Assembly (NCBI GenBank): GCA_022446795.1
Contig: JAKVBX010000017.1
Location: 1 to 64,000, forward strand
DNA length: 64,000 nucleotides
From: Phycisphaerales bacterium
GTDB lineage: Bacteria; Planctomycetota; Phycisphaerae; Phycisphaerales; SM1A02
Direction: 5' to 3'
Below, piece after piece: positions 35,226 to 44,749 of this stretch. The notes under the pieces were generated by a model. The model saw only the letters and a list, made by a program, of their open reading frames with translations, was not told where the DNA came from and did no database searches. Each line of letters opens with the position of its first letter. Within the stretch, counting starts at the first letter, position 1. Both the position numbers and the translations under genes were made by a program.

Positions 35226-36708
35226 AACTGATCCCCGCGTAGACGAAGTGGCGTTCCTTGTCGAAGGGTGCGGCGATGCCATTGCCCGGGAAGAAGATTC
35301 CGTACCGGATGTTGGCACTGACGTCGCTGGTGATCCGCCAGTCCAGGCGGAGGTCCATCTCGAAACCGATCCAGTGACTGTCACCGGAGAGACCACTGGT
35401 GGGGCTCGCGAGGTCCATCTTGTTGTAGAAGAAGAAGTCTGCGCCGACCCGCAGGGCGTCAGGCCGCTTCACCTCGATGGGGATCGCCGTGCTGGCCCCC
35501 AGTCGGAACAGGGCGAGGTTCGCCAGGTCCGGGGCGTAGGCCAGGCCCGTGTAGATGTACCCGAGGCTGTTGAAGGCGCGGTCGGTGGACCCGGTGCGGT
35601 TGCCTCCGTAGGTACCGGAGGTCGTGAGTCGATCGGGGTCGCCCGTGCCAAAGGCGCCGGTGAAGCTGAAGTTGGTCAGGTTCGAGTCACGCAGGGCGTA
35701 GATGATGTTCAGCACGCCGGCCCAGGCATCGATGGAGTCCTTGGTCTGCGGCACCGCGGTCGCCGGCAGGACAAACGGGCTGCTCAGCGTGGAACCGCCT
35801 TCCTTTACGATCTCCAGCGAGTAGGTCAGCTGCGGGCCGACGGAGCCCGTGGCACCGAACGAGAAGTACTGCGAGTTGTAGTCGAAGTTGACGGGGCCGA
35901 AGATCGAGCTGAGTTCCTCGTCCTCGGGATTGTGATCCCGTTGGATGAAGTACGACACGAAGGGCTTGAACTCGGTGGCGATCTCGTAGTCAACGCGGGC
36001 CGCGTAGAGGTGCCGATTGGTGTAGCCGTCGTAGTTGGGCCGCGAGATGTCGAAGTCGTACATCCCGCTGCGAGCCGTCCGCCCGATGAGCCCGACGAAC
36101 TCAAGTCGTTCCCAGTCGGCCGACAGGCGGAGGGCGTACGCATCATTGCTGAAGACGGCGCCGGTGTTCCAGTTCAGGAACATGCGGCCGACCCGGGCGT
36201 TGATGTTGTACGGCAGTCGCTGGCCGGTCTCGGCCAGGTGCGCGGCCCGGAGATCGAACTCGTACCAGTACCGGTTCCCGATGGGATACAGCAACTGGCT
36301 GTTGTCGCCATCGAAGGCATCACCATTGGGATAGTCGTTGTACAGGAATCGGAGGTTGCCGAAGAAGTTGTGCCCACCGTCGAGGTTCGCCGACAGGTAG
36401 AGGTTGGCCTCGTACTGCAGCAGCGTCCGGGTATCGCCGAAGGCATCGTCGATACCGGCGACTCCGAATCGAAGCGAGGCTCCGTAATCGAAGGTCAGGC
36501 GCTCACCGACGGTCTGGCCGCGGGAGGTTCGCAGCCGGAGGTCGATGTCCTGTCGAGACAGTGCGTCCTCGAGGCGAGTGAGGACCTCGAGTGAATTCCC
36601 CGGGACACCGCCCTGGCCATGGACAACCGCGGCTGGAACCAGCGCGGCCATGATGGCCAGGAGGACCAGGAGAGATCGATGTTGCATGGCTGAACCCGGT
36701 GCGGGCAT
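35215..36708 (-). CDS. Outer-membrane beta-barrel protein (alginate-export-like)
   Basis: The protein is 497 residues from the ATG at 36708, which has GGAG nine bases upstream; an ATG at 36687 gives a slightly shorter signal peptide. After the signal peptide (ending VVHGQ) the sequence is made of alternating amphipathic strands rich in Tyr, Phe, Asp and Asn (for example LTFDYGASLRFGV, HFVYAGISYAF). It ends in phenylalanine, the usual last residue of outer-membrane barrels. Length and pattern resemble the alginate-export (AlgE-like) barrels, but this is a pattern judgement. It is the first gene of the six-gene cassette. Confidence 0.75.
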   Translation of the reverse strand: MPAPGSAMQHRSLLVLLAIMAALVPAAVVHGQGGVPGNSLEVLTRLEDALSRQDIDLRLRTSRGQTVGERLTFDYGASLRFGVAGIDDAFGDTRTLLQYEANLYLSANLDGGHNFFGNLRFLYNDYPNGDAFDGDNSQLLYPIGNRYWYEFDLRAAHLAETGQRLPYNINARVGRMFLNWNTGAVFSNDAYALRLSADWERLEFVGLIGRTARSGMYDFDISRPNYDGYTNRHLYAARVDYEIATEFKPFVSYFIQRDHNPEDEELSSIFGPVNFDYNSQYFSFGATGSVGPQLTYSLEIVKEGGSTLSSPFVLPATAVPQTKDSIDAWAGVLNIIYALRDSNLTNFSFTGAFGTGDPDRLTTSGTYGGNRTGSTDRAFNSLGYIYTGLAYAPDLANLALFRLGASTAIPIEVKRPDALRVGADFFFYNKMDLASPTSGLSGDSHWIGFEMDLRLDWRITSDVSANIRYGIFFPGNGIAAPFDKERHFVYAGISYAF

Positions 36709-36852
36709 GCCTGGATCTCCGGAAGGCCAGTGTCGAGCGTGCACTGGCGAGTTGGCTGCCGCGAATTCTACCCGGCCCCCCCGGGGGGTGCATTCCGGAC
36801 GCTCGCGGAATCACGGCGGAACATGTGGCACGGAAGCCAAGAGTGTGCGAGC

Positions 36853-37623
36853 ATGACAAGCATGAGAGTTATCGTCACTGGGACGGGTGATGCCTTCAGT
36901 ACGGAGCGATTTGGTTCCAGCGCACTCATCCAGACCCCCGAGGGGTTCACGGCCATCGACTGCCCGGCCTCACCGCTGGGGATGTATCGACGGGCCTCCG
37001 AGGTCTCCGGGATCGCGATCGACCCGGGGTGTATCCATGACCTGATCATGACGCATCTGCATGCCGATCACGCCGGTGGCCTGGAGACGATGGCCTTCTA
37101 TCGCCGCTACAAGGCTCCGGACAGCCCCAAGCCCCGGCTGTGGGCCGCCCCAGGCGTGATGGCCCGAATGTGGGAGCGACTCGCGCCCTCCATGGACGGT
37201 CGGGGCCTGGGCGAGACCCCGGCGTCATCGCTGGAGGATTTCTTCGAGCCTGGTGAACTGGCCCTTGATGGTGACACTCGAGTGGGGCCGCTCACGGTTC
37301 GCGTGCGATGGACGATCCATGCGGTCCCCACGGTCGGCCTGCTCATCAGCGACGGTGAGTCGACGCTGGGCTGGTCCAGTGACACGGAATTCCACGTGGA
37401 GCATGCCGACTGGTTGGCCGAAGCGGACCTGATCGTTCACGAGTGCGGCGAGTCGGTCAAGCACGCCACGTGGGAGCAGTTGTCCACGCTGCCGGAGGAT
37501 CTCCAGCGGCGGACGCGGCTCCTCCATGTTCCCGACGACGTCGATCTGCCGGATGGCTCCATGAAGCGCCTGCATGATGGCGAGGTGCTGGAGGTCCAGA
37601 GCCGGATCAGTGAGTCGATCTGA
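36853..37623 (+). CDS. MBL-fold metallo-hydrolase
   Basis: The 256-residue protein starts at the ATG at 36853 (or 36862); both have weak ribosome sites. The metal-binding motif HLHADHAGG is intact, with the later ligands likely in SSDTEFH and IVHECG. The beginning RVIVTGTGDAFSTERFGSSALIQ resembles the RNase Z-like/ribonuclease-Z-related branch of MBL hydrolases. The substrate is not known; cyclic or phosphorylated small molecules are as likely as RNA. It is divergent from the barrel gene (starts 144 bases apart) and precedes the monooxygenase by 28 bases, so they may form a pair. Confidence 0.85.
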   Translation: MTSMRVIVTGTGDAFSTERFGSSALIQTPEGFTAIDCPASPLGMYRRASEVSGIAIDPGCIHDLIMTHLHADHAGGLETMAFYRRYKAPDSPKPRLWAAPGVMARMWERLAPSMDGRGLGETPASSLEDFFEPGELALDGDTRVGPLTVRVRWTIHAVPTVGLLISDGESTLGWSSDTEFHVEHADWLAEADLIVHECGESVKHATWEQLSTLPEDLQRRTRLLHVPDDVDLPDGSMKRLHDGEVLEVQSRISESI

Positions 37624-37651
37624 TCGTCTGCTGAGTGCGGAGGCGCTGCTG

Positions 37652-39229
37652 ATGGAATTGGATGTCCTGGTTGTTGGTGCTGGTCCGGTCGGGCTGATGG
37701 CCGCGGGTGAACTGGCGTCACGAGGAGTCGCGGTTCGAATCATCGATGTCCTGCCGGAGCGGTCACGTTTCGTCAAGGCACTCGGTGTCACGCCACGGAC
37801 CCTGGAGATCTTCGATCACATCGGTGTGCTGGGCTCGGCACTCGATCGGGGTCTCGTGTCATCCGTGATGAACACCGTGGTCAATGGCGAGTTGGTGTCG
37901 AGTGGTGAGACCAGCGGGGACCAGTGGCCGTATGACTTTCTCTACCTGGCGCAGCCGGAAACCGAGTCGATCCTGGAGCGTCGACTGAACCAGTTCGGTG
38001 TCTCGATCGAACGAGAGTGTCGACTCGTTGAACTGGTGGACCATGGTGATGAGGTGGAGGCGATCGTGGAGCGGTCCGGTGGGGACACGCAGCACCTGCG
38101 TCCTCGCTGGCTGGTGGGCTGTGATGGCGCCCACAGCACGGTCCGCAAGCAACTGGGCCTCTCCTTCGATGGCGGCAAGTACGAGATCACCTTCCTGGTG
38201 GCGGATGTCGAACTGGATTGGGATCGACCGCACGACGAAGCGTGGAAGATCGTCCAGTTGGAGAACGGCGAACTTCAGAACATGCTGGCGATCATCCCGA
38301 TCCCCGGTAACGAGCGACGGTTCCGGGTCTCGACGGCCATCGGCGTCGGCGGGCCCGACGAGCCCCTGGCGTTTCCGGAACACCCGGAACTCGACTTCGT
38401 CCAGGAGGCCGTCGCGCCCATGTTGCCGGGCACGGGGATCAGTGAATTACGGTGGTCATCGACGTATGGCATCAGTCATCGCCTGGTGCCGACCTACCGG
38501 ACCGGTCGAGTGCTGCTGGCGGGAGACGCGGCGCATATCCATCCGCCCATCGGTGGCCTCGGTATGAACACCGGTCTGCAGGATGCCTTCAATCTCGGCT
38601 GGAAACTGTCCATGGTGACCCGGGGCCTCGCTGGCGAACGGTTGATCAGTTCCTATGACCAAGAGCGACACGCGGTCGGGGAACGGGTTGTTCGCGAGAC
38701 CGCCCGCCGCATGGAAAACGCCATGGAACAGAAGGAAGAGGATGAGCAGGCCGAGATCGATGCGGGGACCCAGTTGGATGTGACGTACCGGGGCGGATCG
38801 ATCGTGGCGGATGTGGCAGGTGACGCGGCGGTGCAGCCGGGGGATCGACTGCCCTGGTGCGACGGACTGGTTCGAAACGGTGTGCGACGTGGATGGACCC
38901 TGGTCGATGTGCTTCGCGGTGGAGACTTCCACGTGCTGGCCTGGTCGGGTCGTGATCCCGGGGCGGTTGCGGATCTTCAGCACATCATGGAGACCGTCCG
39001 CGGTCGACTCGGAGATCGGGTCGGACTGACCGTGATCAACCCGGTCGACGACGTGGCCGACCAGGATGAGTCCGTGCCCGTGATGATCGATGCGTGTGGA
39101 ACTGTCGCCGAGGCGCTTGGCGACGATGCGGTCGTCCTGCTGGTGCGTCCGGATGGACACGTGTCATGGATGGGCCCGTGGACCGGTGCGACGTCTGTCG
39201 CCGCTCACGTGGACGAGTTGCTGGCCTGA
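37652..39229 (+). CDS. FAD-dependent aromatic-ring hydroxylase (PheA/TfdB family)
   Basis: The 525-residue protein starts at the ATG at 37652, with GGAGG nine bases upstream. The N-terminal Rossmann fold has VVGAGPVGLMAAGELA. The mid-domain has the DG motif (GCDGAHSTVRKQLG) and the second FAD motif has GDAAHIHPPIGGLGMNTGLQDAFNLGWKL. The C-terminal thioredoxin-like domain (about 400-525) is typical of this family. These are class A flavin monooxygenases that hydroxylate phenolic or polyketide-like aromatics with NAD(P)H and O2. The substrate is not evident. The 3' end overlaps the convergent acyltransferase gene by 25 bases. Confidence 0.9.
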   Translation: MELDVLVVGAGPVGLMAAGELASRGVAVRIIDVLPERSRFVKALGVTPRTLEIFDHIGVLGSALDRGLVSSVMNTVVNGELVSSGETSGDQWPYDFLYLAQPETESILERRLNQFGVSIERECRLVELVDHGDEVEAIVERSGGDTQHLRPRWLVGCDGAHSTVRKQLGLSFDGGKYEITFLVADVELDWDRPHDEAWKIVQLENGELQNMLAIIPIPGNERRFRVSTAIGVGGPDEPLAFPEHPELDFVQEAVAPMLPGTGISELRWSSTYGISHRLVPTYRTGRVLLAGDAAHIHPPIGGLGMNTGLQDAFNLGWKLSMVTRGLAGERLISSYDQERHAVGERVVRETARRMENAMEQKEEDEQAEIDAGTQLDVTYRGGSIVADVAGDAAVQPGDRLPWCDGLVRNGVRRGWTLVDVLRGGDFHVLAWSGRDPGAVADLQHIMETVRGRLGDRVGLTVINPVDDVADQDESVPVMIDACGTVAEALGDDAVVLLVRPDGHVSWMGPWTGATSVAAHVDELLA

Positions 39230-40443
39230 CGACTGGTCTTGCTGCTTGTCTTCTTTTCCCATGGTGTGAGCCGGCGGCCCAACTGGGTGCACGTGCGTTC
39301 CACCAGGAACCAGGTGAGACTGCCCAGCCCGATCGAGACGAGGATGACCAGGATGAAGTAGAGGGTCGGCGGGAACTGCTTCATCCACTGCATGACCCCG
39401 GTGGCTTCACCGGCGTACATCACGAGGGTGTGCAGCAGGTAGACCGAGTAGCTGATCGTGCCGAGCCACAGCAGCGGGCGGGGGCCCCAGGATCGGCCGC
39501 GGAAGGAAAGCGTGAGAATGACGAAGAGCCATACCGCGATCCAGTAGGTCGCCAGGCGGTTCCAGCCCTCGCTGCCGGTGAGGACCTCGCCGGGTGGGTT
39601 GTAGCCCAGCAGGGTGATCACGGGAATCAGCAGGAGCAGCGCAGCGAATCCGATCTTGGACAGCTGAAGGCACTGGCGATCACCGGAGATGATCCAGCCC
39701 TGCCAGAGCGTTGCCCAGAACATGATGGACAGCGACAGCCCGGGCGCGAGTGGCAGCCGGCGATCCAGTGTCCAGGCGCCGATGGCCACGCCCACCGTGA
39801 GCAGCAGCACGCCGATCGAGGCGGCCAGTCGCCACGCCGGTTGCTGCATGAGCCCCAGGGCAAACATGATGGCACAGCACACGTAGAACAGGACCTCGAC
39901 CTCGAGCGTCCAGTACACGCCCAGGACGTTGGGAACACCGAACCACTCCTGGGCCAGCGAGGCGTTGGCGAGGAACTGCCCCCAGTGTGTCGCGGGGTCC
40001 AGTGGGATCCAGCCCAGGAAGGCCAGGCCCAGGGCCATCAGCAGGGACGTCCAGTAGATGGGGTACACCCTCAGGAATCGGCGTACGGCAAAGGTCGCCA
40101 GCGGTCGTTTCATCCGCTGGGAGATGCTGAAGTGAATGACGAAGCCGCTCAGGGCGAAGAACATGATCACACCGACCCGGCCGAAGTCGATCCACCGGCG
40201 GAAGCACTCGGCCACCCACCGTTCCAGGTGGTAGTGCCCCCAGTTGAGCTGTGGGGCGACCTCGGCGGAGACGGCCTTCCAGTCCGGCGACCAATGGGGG
40301 AAGAAGACGTACTCGGCCAGGTGGGCGTAGACCACGGCGATCGCTGCGACGCCACGGAACACGTCCAGGTGGAGCAGTCGAGCGTGTCCCGGAGGGGGTG
40401 AGGCCACGGTAAGGAGATCCGGCTGTGGATGGGGACGGGGCAT
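39205..40443 (-). CDS. Acyltransferase family 3 (OafA/YrhL-like) membrane protein
   Basis: The 412-residue protein starts at the ATG at 40443, after GGCGG; frames extending further overlap gcvP. It has about ten membrane segments. The family hallmarks are the opening HLDVFRGVAAIAVVYAHL, the FALSGFVIHFSI segment, the R-F-RVYPIYW block and the ending SLTWFLVERTC. These enzymes transfer acetyl or other acyl groups to extracytoplasmic glycans such as O-antigen. The gene is divergent from gcvP and tail-to-tail with the monooxygenase. Confidence 0.88.
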   Translation of the reverse strand: MPRPHPQPDLLTVASPPPGHARLLHLDVFRGVAAIAVVYAHLAEYVFFPHWSPDWKAVSAEVAPQLNWGHYHLERWVAECFRRWIDFGRVGVIMFFALSGFVIHFSISQRMKRPLATFAVRRFLRVYPIYWTSLLMALGLAFLGWIPLDPATHWGQFLANASLAQEWFGVPNVLGVYWTLEVEVLFYVCCAIMFALGLMQQPAWRLAASIGVLLLTVGVAIGAWTLDRRLPLAPGLSLSIMFWATLWQGWIISGDRQCLQLSKIGFAALLLLIPVITLLGYNPPGEVLTGSEGWNRLATYWIAVWLFVILTLSFRGRSWGPRPLLWLGTISYSVYLLHTLVMYAGEATGVMQWMKQFPPTLYFILVILVSIGLGSLTWFLVERTCTQLGRRLTPWEKKTSSKTSRQASNSST

Positions 40444-40471
40444 TGCCGCCAGCGGCGCGGAGCAATATAGT
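40443..40471 (+). promoter_or_regulatory. Likely gcvP promoter
   Basis: TTGCCG (40443-40448), a 17-base spacer and TATAGT (40466-40471, five of six). A start near 40478 gives a leader of about 85 bases that contains the hairpins GGAGCCG/CGGCTCC (40475-40515) and CCGGAG/CTCCGG (40535-40551). Confidence 0.5.
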
Positions 40472-40563
40472 TCAGGAGCCGCGGAGAAACCCGCTTTTCG
40501 TGACCCATCGGCTCCAATCGACTTCTTCAGAAGGCCGGAGCACCCCTCCGGATTGACGCCTCC

Positions 40564-43509
40564 ATGAAACCCACCCTCGCGTCGCCGAATGCGGCGACGC
40601 CGTCTCCAGACCAGGCCCTGTCGATCACCATGCTTGATTCCAGTCCCCAGTTCGCCAATCGCCACATCGGCCCTGATGCTGCTGACATCGATGAGATGCT
40701 CGGCGTCATCGGGACCACCTCGCTGGACGACCTCATGTCCGAGGCCTTGCCGTCCCTGATCCGGACGGAGATGCCCCTGGGCGTGGGCGCTGCCCGGAGC
40801 GAGCACGACCTGCTGGAGTCCCTGGCGGCGGTGGCGGATCGCAACCAGGTTCGCCGTACCGGAATCGGGATGGGCTATTTCGACACGATGGTTCCGGCCG
40901 TCATCCAGCGGAACGTGCTGGAGAACCCGTCGTGGTACACGCAGTACACCCCGTACCAGTCAGAGATTTCCCAAGGCCGACTCGAGGCGTTGCTCAACTT
41001 CCAGACGATGATCAGCGACCTCACCGGGTTGCCCGTGGCCAATGCTTCGCTGCTTGATGAAGCCACGGCAGCGGCCGAAGCGATGATCATGTGTCGCAAC
41101 CTCGGGCGGAAGGACGATCGCGTCTTCCTGGTCTCGGATCGATGCCATCCGCAGACGTTGGCCGTGCTTCGTGGCCGGGCCGCGCCCCTGGGCATCGAAC
41201 TTCGGATCGAGTCGATCGAGGACTCGGCCGAGGCTGACTTGTCCGGTGTCTTCGGTGTGCTGCTGCAGTACCCGGACACCGACGGGCGCCTGCACGACTG
41301 GCGTGGCCTGATCGAGCAGGTGCATGCCGCCGGGGCGCACGTCGTCATGGCGACGGACCCCCTGGCCCTGGCGGTCATCACGCCACCCGGTGAACTCGGG
41401 GCGGACATCGCCATCGGTTCCGCGCAGCGATTCGGTGTCCCGATGGGATACGGCGGACCGCATGCGGCCTTCATCTCGACGAAGGAATCATTTGTCCGCA
41501 AGATGCCTGGACGCATCATCGGCCTGTCTCGCGATCGCAGCGGTCGTCCGGCACTCCGGATGGCGATCCAGACCAGGGAACAGCACATCAAGCGAGATCG
41601 GGCGACGAGCAACATCTGCACGGCCCAGGTCCTGCTGGCGATCATGGCCTCGATGTACGCGGTCTACCACGGTCCCCAGGGCATCCAGCGCATCTCCACG
41701 CGCGTCGCCCTGATGGCCCGGGGCTTCGCCTCGGCCCTTCGGCGATGTGGTCGGGAAGTCGCCGCGGTGCCGTTCTTCGATACGGTTCGAGTCGACGTGG
41801 CCCCCGAGGAAATCGAGGGCATCCTGGGTCATGCCATCGCCCGCGGGTTCAACCTCCGCCGCCATGAAGATGGTCATGCCATCGGCGTGAGCTTCGATGA
41901 GACGACCACCGAGGCGGACGTTCACCTCATTCTCGAGGCCTTCAATCGTGGCGAACCGGTAGCGGGCAGCCTGGATGCCGTCGGTGACGCCAATGAGCTC
42001 TACCCGGAGTTCCTTCGACGGACCTCCAGCTACCTGGAACATCCGGTCTTCAATTCGCATCACTCGGAAACCGAGATGCTGCGGTACATCACGAGCCTCC
42101 AGGAGCGTGATCTCTCGCTGGCCAATTCCATGATCCCGCTGGGATCATGCACGATGAAGCTGAACGCCACGGCCGAGATGCTCCCGGTGACCTGGCCGGG
42201 CTTCAGTCGGTTGCATCCATTCGCGCCGCTGGACCAGGCCGAGGGCTACCTGGAACTCTTCCGCCAGTTGGAATCCTGGCTGTGTGACATCACGGGCTTC
42301 AGCGCGGTCTCCCTGCAACCCAACGCGGGGTCGCAGGGTGAGTTCGCCGGCTTGATGGTCATTCGCGCCTGGCATGAGCATCGTGGCGACACCAATCGGG
42401 ACATCTGCCTGATCCCCACCTCCGCGCACGGCACCAACCCGGCCAGCGCCATCGCCGCGGGTTTCCGAGTCGTTGCGGTCAAGACCAGTGATGCGGACAT
42501 CTGCCTGGATGACCTGCGGGCGAAGATCGCCGAGCACGGCGATCGGATCGGGGCCGTCATGGTCACCTACCCGTCCACGCACGGTGTCTTCGAGGACAGC
42601 ATCCGCGAGATCGCGAACCTCGTGCACGAGGCCGGTGGCCAGGTGTACCTCGACGGGGCCAACATGAACGCCATGGTCGGCCTGTGCCGACCGGCGGAAC
42701 TGGGCGCCGACGTGTGCCACCTCAACCTGCACAAGACATTCTGCATTCCCCACGGCGGCGGCGGACCGGGCATGGGACCCATCGGCGTGGCGGCTCACCT
42801 GGGACCGTTCCTGCCGGGGCATCCCGTGGTGCGTCCGGAGACCGCCGGTGAGGAGGCCATCGAGGCCATCTCCGCGGCCCCCTGGGGCAGCCCGAGCATC
42901 CTGCCGATCTCGTGGATGTACATCGCGCTGATGGGCAACGAGGGCCTGCGACATGCCAGCGAGGTCGCCATCCTGAATGCCAACTACATGGCGTCCCGTC
43001 TCAAGGATCACTACGACATCCTCTACCTGAACGCCAACGGGCGATGCGCTCATGAGTTCATCCTCGACTGCCGACCGTTCTCGGCCTGCGGTGTCCGGAT
43101 CGATGACGTGGCCAAGCGGCTCATGGACTATGGCTTCCATTCGCCGACGATGTCGTGGCCAGTCGCGGGCACGCTCATGGTCGAGCCCACCGAGAGCGAA
43201 TCACGCGAGGAACTGGATCGATTCTGTGATGCGATGATCGGTATCCGCGAGGAGATCCGGGCCATCGAGAAGGGCGAAGCGGACAAGGAGAACAATGTTC
43301 TTCACAATGCGCCGCACTCGCTGGCCACCGTGACGGCTGACGAATGGCCGCATCCGTACAGTCGTGAGCAGGCGGCGTATCCCGCGGCCTGGCTGCGGGA
43401 CCGGAAGTTCTGGCCGCCGGTTGACCGCGTGGACAATCCCTTCGGTGATCGGAATCTCGTCTGCACCTGTCCGTCGGTGGAGTCACTGGAGCGGGCGGCG
43501 GACGCCTGA
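40564..43509 (+). CDS. gcvP: Glycine dehydrogenase (decarboxylating), single-chain P protein
   Basis: The 981-residue protein covers the full single-chain P-protein length. The N-terminal half begins FANRHIGPDAADIDEML and has GMGYFDTMVPAVIQRN. The C-terminal half has IPLGSCTMKLNATAEM and the PLP site LNLHKTFCIPHGGGGPGMGP, with K724 as the Schiff-base lysine. It decarboxylates glycine and passes the aminomethyl group to the lipoyl H protein. The genes for H, T and L proteins are not in the window. A second possible start is the ATG at 40630 (MLDSSPQFANRH), which would remove 22 unconserved residues. The stop codon abuts the stop of the convergent serA-like gene. Confidence 0.96.
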   Translation: MKPTLASPNAATPSPDQALSITMLDSSPQFANRHIGPDAADIDEMLGVIGTTSLDDLMSEALPSLIRTEMPLGVGAARSEHDLLESLAAVADRNQVRRTGIGMGYFDTMVPAVIQRNVLENPSWYTQYTPYQSEISQGRLEALLNFQTMISDLTGLPVANASLLDEATAAAEAMIMCRNLGRKDDRVFLVSDRCHPQTLAVLRGRAAPLGIELRIESIEDSAEADLSGVFGVLLQYPDTDGRLHDWRGLIEQVHAAGAHVVMATDPLALAVITPPGELGADIAIGSAQRFGVPMGYGGPHAAFISTKESFVRKMPGRIIGLSRDRSGRPALRMAIQTREQHIKRDRATSNICTAQVLLAIMASMYAVYHGPQGIQRISTRVALMARGFASALRRCGREVAAVPFFDTVRVDVAPEEIEGILGHAIARGFNLRRHEDGHAIGVSFDETTTEADVHLILEAFNRGEPVAGSLDAVGDANELYPEFLRRTSSYLEHPVFNSHHSETEMLRYITSLQERDLSLANSMIPLGSCTMKLNATAEMLPVTWPGFSRLHPFAPLDQAEGYLELFRQLESWLCDITGFSAVSLQPNAGSQGEFAGLMVIRAWHEHRGDTNRDICLIPTSAHGTNPASAIAAGFRVVAVKTSDADICLDDLRAKIAEHGDRIGAVMVTYPSTHGVFEDSIREIANLVHEAGGQVYLDGANMNAMVGLCRPAELGADVCHLNLHKTFCIPHGGGGPGMGPIGVAAHLGPFLPGHPVVRPETAGEEAIEAISAAPWGSPSILPISWMYIALMGNEGLRHASEVAILNANYMASRLKDHYDILYLNANGRCAHEFILDCRPFSACGVRIDDVAKRLMDYGFHSPTMSWPVAGTLMVEPTESESREELDRFCDAMIGIREEIRAIEKGEADKENNVLHNAPHSLATVTADEWPHPYSREQAAYPAAWLRDRKFWPPVDRVDNPFGDRNLVCTCPSVESLERAADA

Positions 43510-44721
43510 TCAGGCCAGCAGTCGAAGTCGAATCGTCTCCTCCATGGCGTCGAAACGCTGGAGGACGGTGTCGTCATCGAGATGGTCGACGTCGAGGATC
43601 ACGTAGCTCAACTCGCCGGTGCTCTGCAGGTATTCGGCGTGGATGTTCACGCCGCCCTCGGCGAGGATCGTGTGCATCTTGCTGAGCACGCCTGGGACGT
43701 TGTGGTGAAAGTGGAGGATCCGGTCCTGTCCCTCGCGGCGATGGGGCAATTCCACTTCCGGGATATTGACGGCGGAGGTCGTCGTGCCGCGTTCCTGGAA
43801 CGCGACGAGTTTCATGGCGACCTCGCGGGCGATGGCGATCTGGGCTTCCTCGGTGCTGCCGCCGATGTGCGGCGTGAGGATCACGCCCGGGAGACCCGAT
43901 ACGGCGCACTGGAACGAGTCCGCACTGGATCGCGGTTCACTCGGGTACACGTCGATTGCGGCGCCACGGATGCGGCCGGACTTGACGGCATCGGCCAGGG
44001 CCTCCAGGTCGACGACCGAGCCTCGCGAATTGTTGATCAGGACCGCGCCGTCCTTCATTCGCTTCAAGGCGCCGGAGGCGATGAGATTGTGGGTGTCCGT
44101 GGTCTCGGGAACATGCAGCGTGACGACATCCGAGGCGGCCAGCAGTTCCTTGAGTGAATTGACGGCCTGGGCATTGCCCATCGGCATCTTCGGAACGATG
44201 TCGTGGTAGATGACCCGCATCCCCAGGGCCTCGGCCAGGACGGAGACCTGCGATCCGATATGGCCGTAGCCCACGATGCCCAGCGTTCGACCGCGGACCT
44301 CGTGGCTGTTGACCGCCGACTTGTCCCACCGGCCCTGGTGCATGGCCGAGTTCTTGTCGAAGAGACCTCGATGGAGACCGATGATCTCCGCGATGGTCAT
44401 CTCGGCGACGCTCCGGGTGTTGCAGAATGGCGAGTTGAAGACCGCGATGCCACGCCGGGCGGCAGCATCGAGATCGACCTGGTTGGTGCCGATGCAGAAA
44501 CAGGCGATCGCTTCCAGGCTGTCGGCTCGATCGATCACGGAGGCCGTCATCTGGGTCCGTGATCGGATGCCGATCATGGAGGTGGTGCCCAACGCGTCCA
44601 AGAGGGCAGCGTCCTCCAGCGTGCCGGCCTCGCGACGGATCTTGATTCCGGCGGTGCGGAGCGCGGGCTCGGATTCCTCGTGGATGTTCTCGAGCAGGAG
44701 AATGTCACGTCGGGTGCTGGC
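43510..44721 (-). CDS. serA: D-3-phosphoglycerate dehydrogenase
   Basis: The 403-residue protein starts at a GTG at 44721, which has AAGGA eight bases upstream. An ATG at 44766 would overlap the upstream gene and lacks a ribosome site. The substrate domain (IGIRSRTQMT) is followed by the NAD-binding motif GIVGYGHIGSQ and the DVVTLHVPETTDTHNLI block. The catalytic H in LTPHIGGSTEEAQ and the R in NNSRGSVVD are present. The C-terminal ACT domain has NVPGVLSKMHTILAEGGVNIHAEYLQ. Length and layout fit the E. coli SerA type, which makes 3-phosphohydroxypyruvate for serine synthesis and is feedback-inhibited by serine through the ACT domain. Its tail-to-tail partner, gcvP, uses glycine, one step from serine. 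Confidence 0.93.
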   Translation of the reverse strand, partial: ASTRRDILLLENIHEESEPALRTAGIKIRREAGTLEDAALLDALGTTSMIGIRSRTQMTASVIDRADSLEAIACFCIGTNQVDLDAAARRGIAVFNSPFCNTRSVAEMTIAEIIGLHRGLFDKNSAMHQGRWDKSAVNSHEVRGRTLGIVGYGHIGSQVSVLAEALGMRVIYHDIVPKMPMGNAQAVNSLKELLAASDVVTLHVPETTDTHNLIASGALKRMKDGAVLINNSRGSVVDLEALADAVKSGRIRGAAIDVYPSEPRSSADSFQCAVSGLPGVILTPHIGGSTEEAQIAIAREVAMKLVAFQERGTTTSAVNIPEVELPHRREGQDRILHFHHNVPGVLSKMHTILAEGGVNIHAEYLQSTGELSYVILDVDHLDDDTVLQRFDAMEETIRLRLLA

Positions 44722-44749
44722 CACGGTTCGTCCTTCCGATTGAGCCTGG

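Noticed and set aside
40472-40563. Glycine riboswitch before gcvP
   Set aside because: The leader has hairpins but none of the conserved aptamer sequence I would expect.
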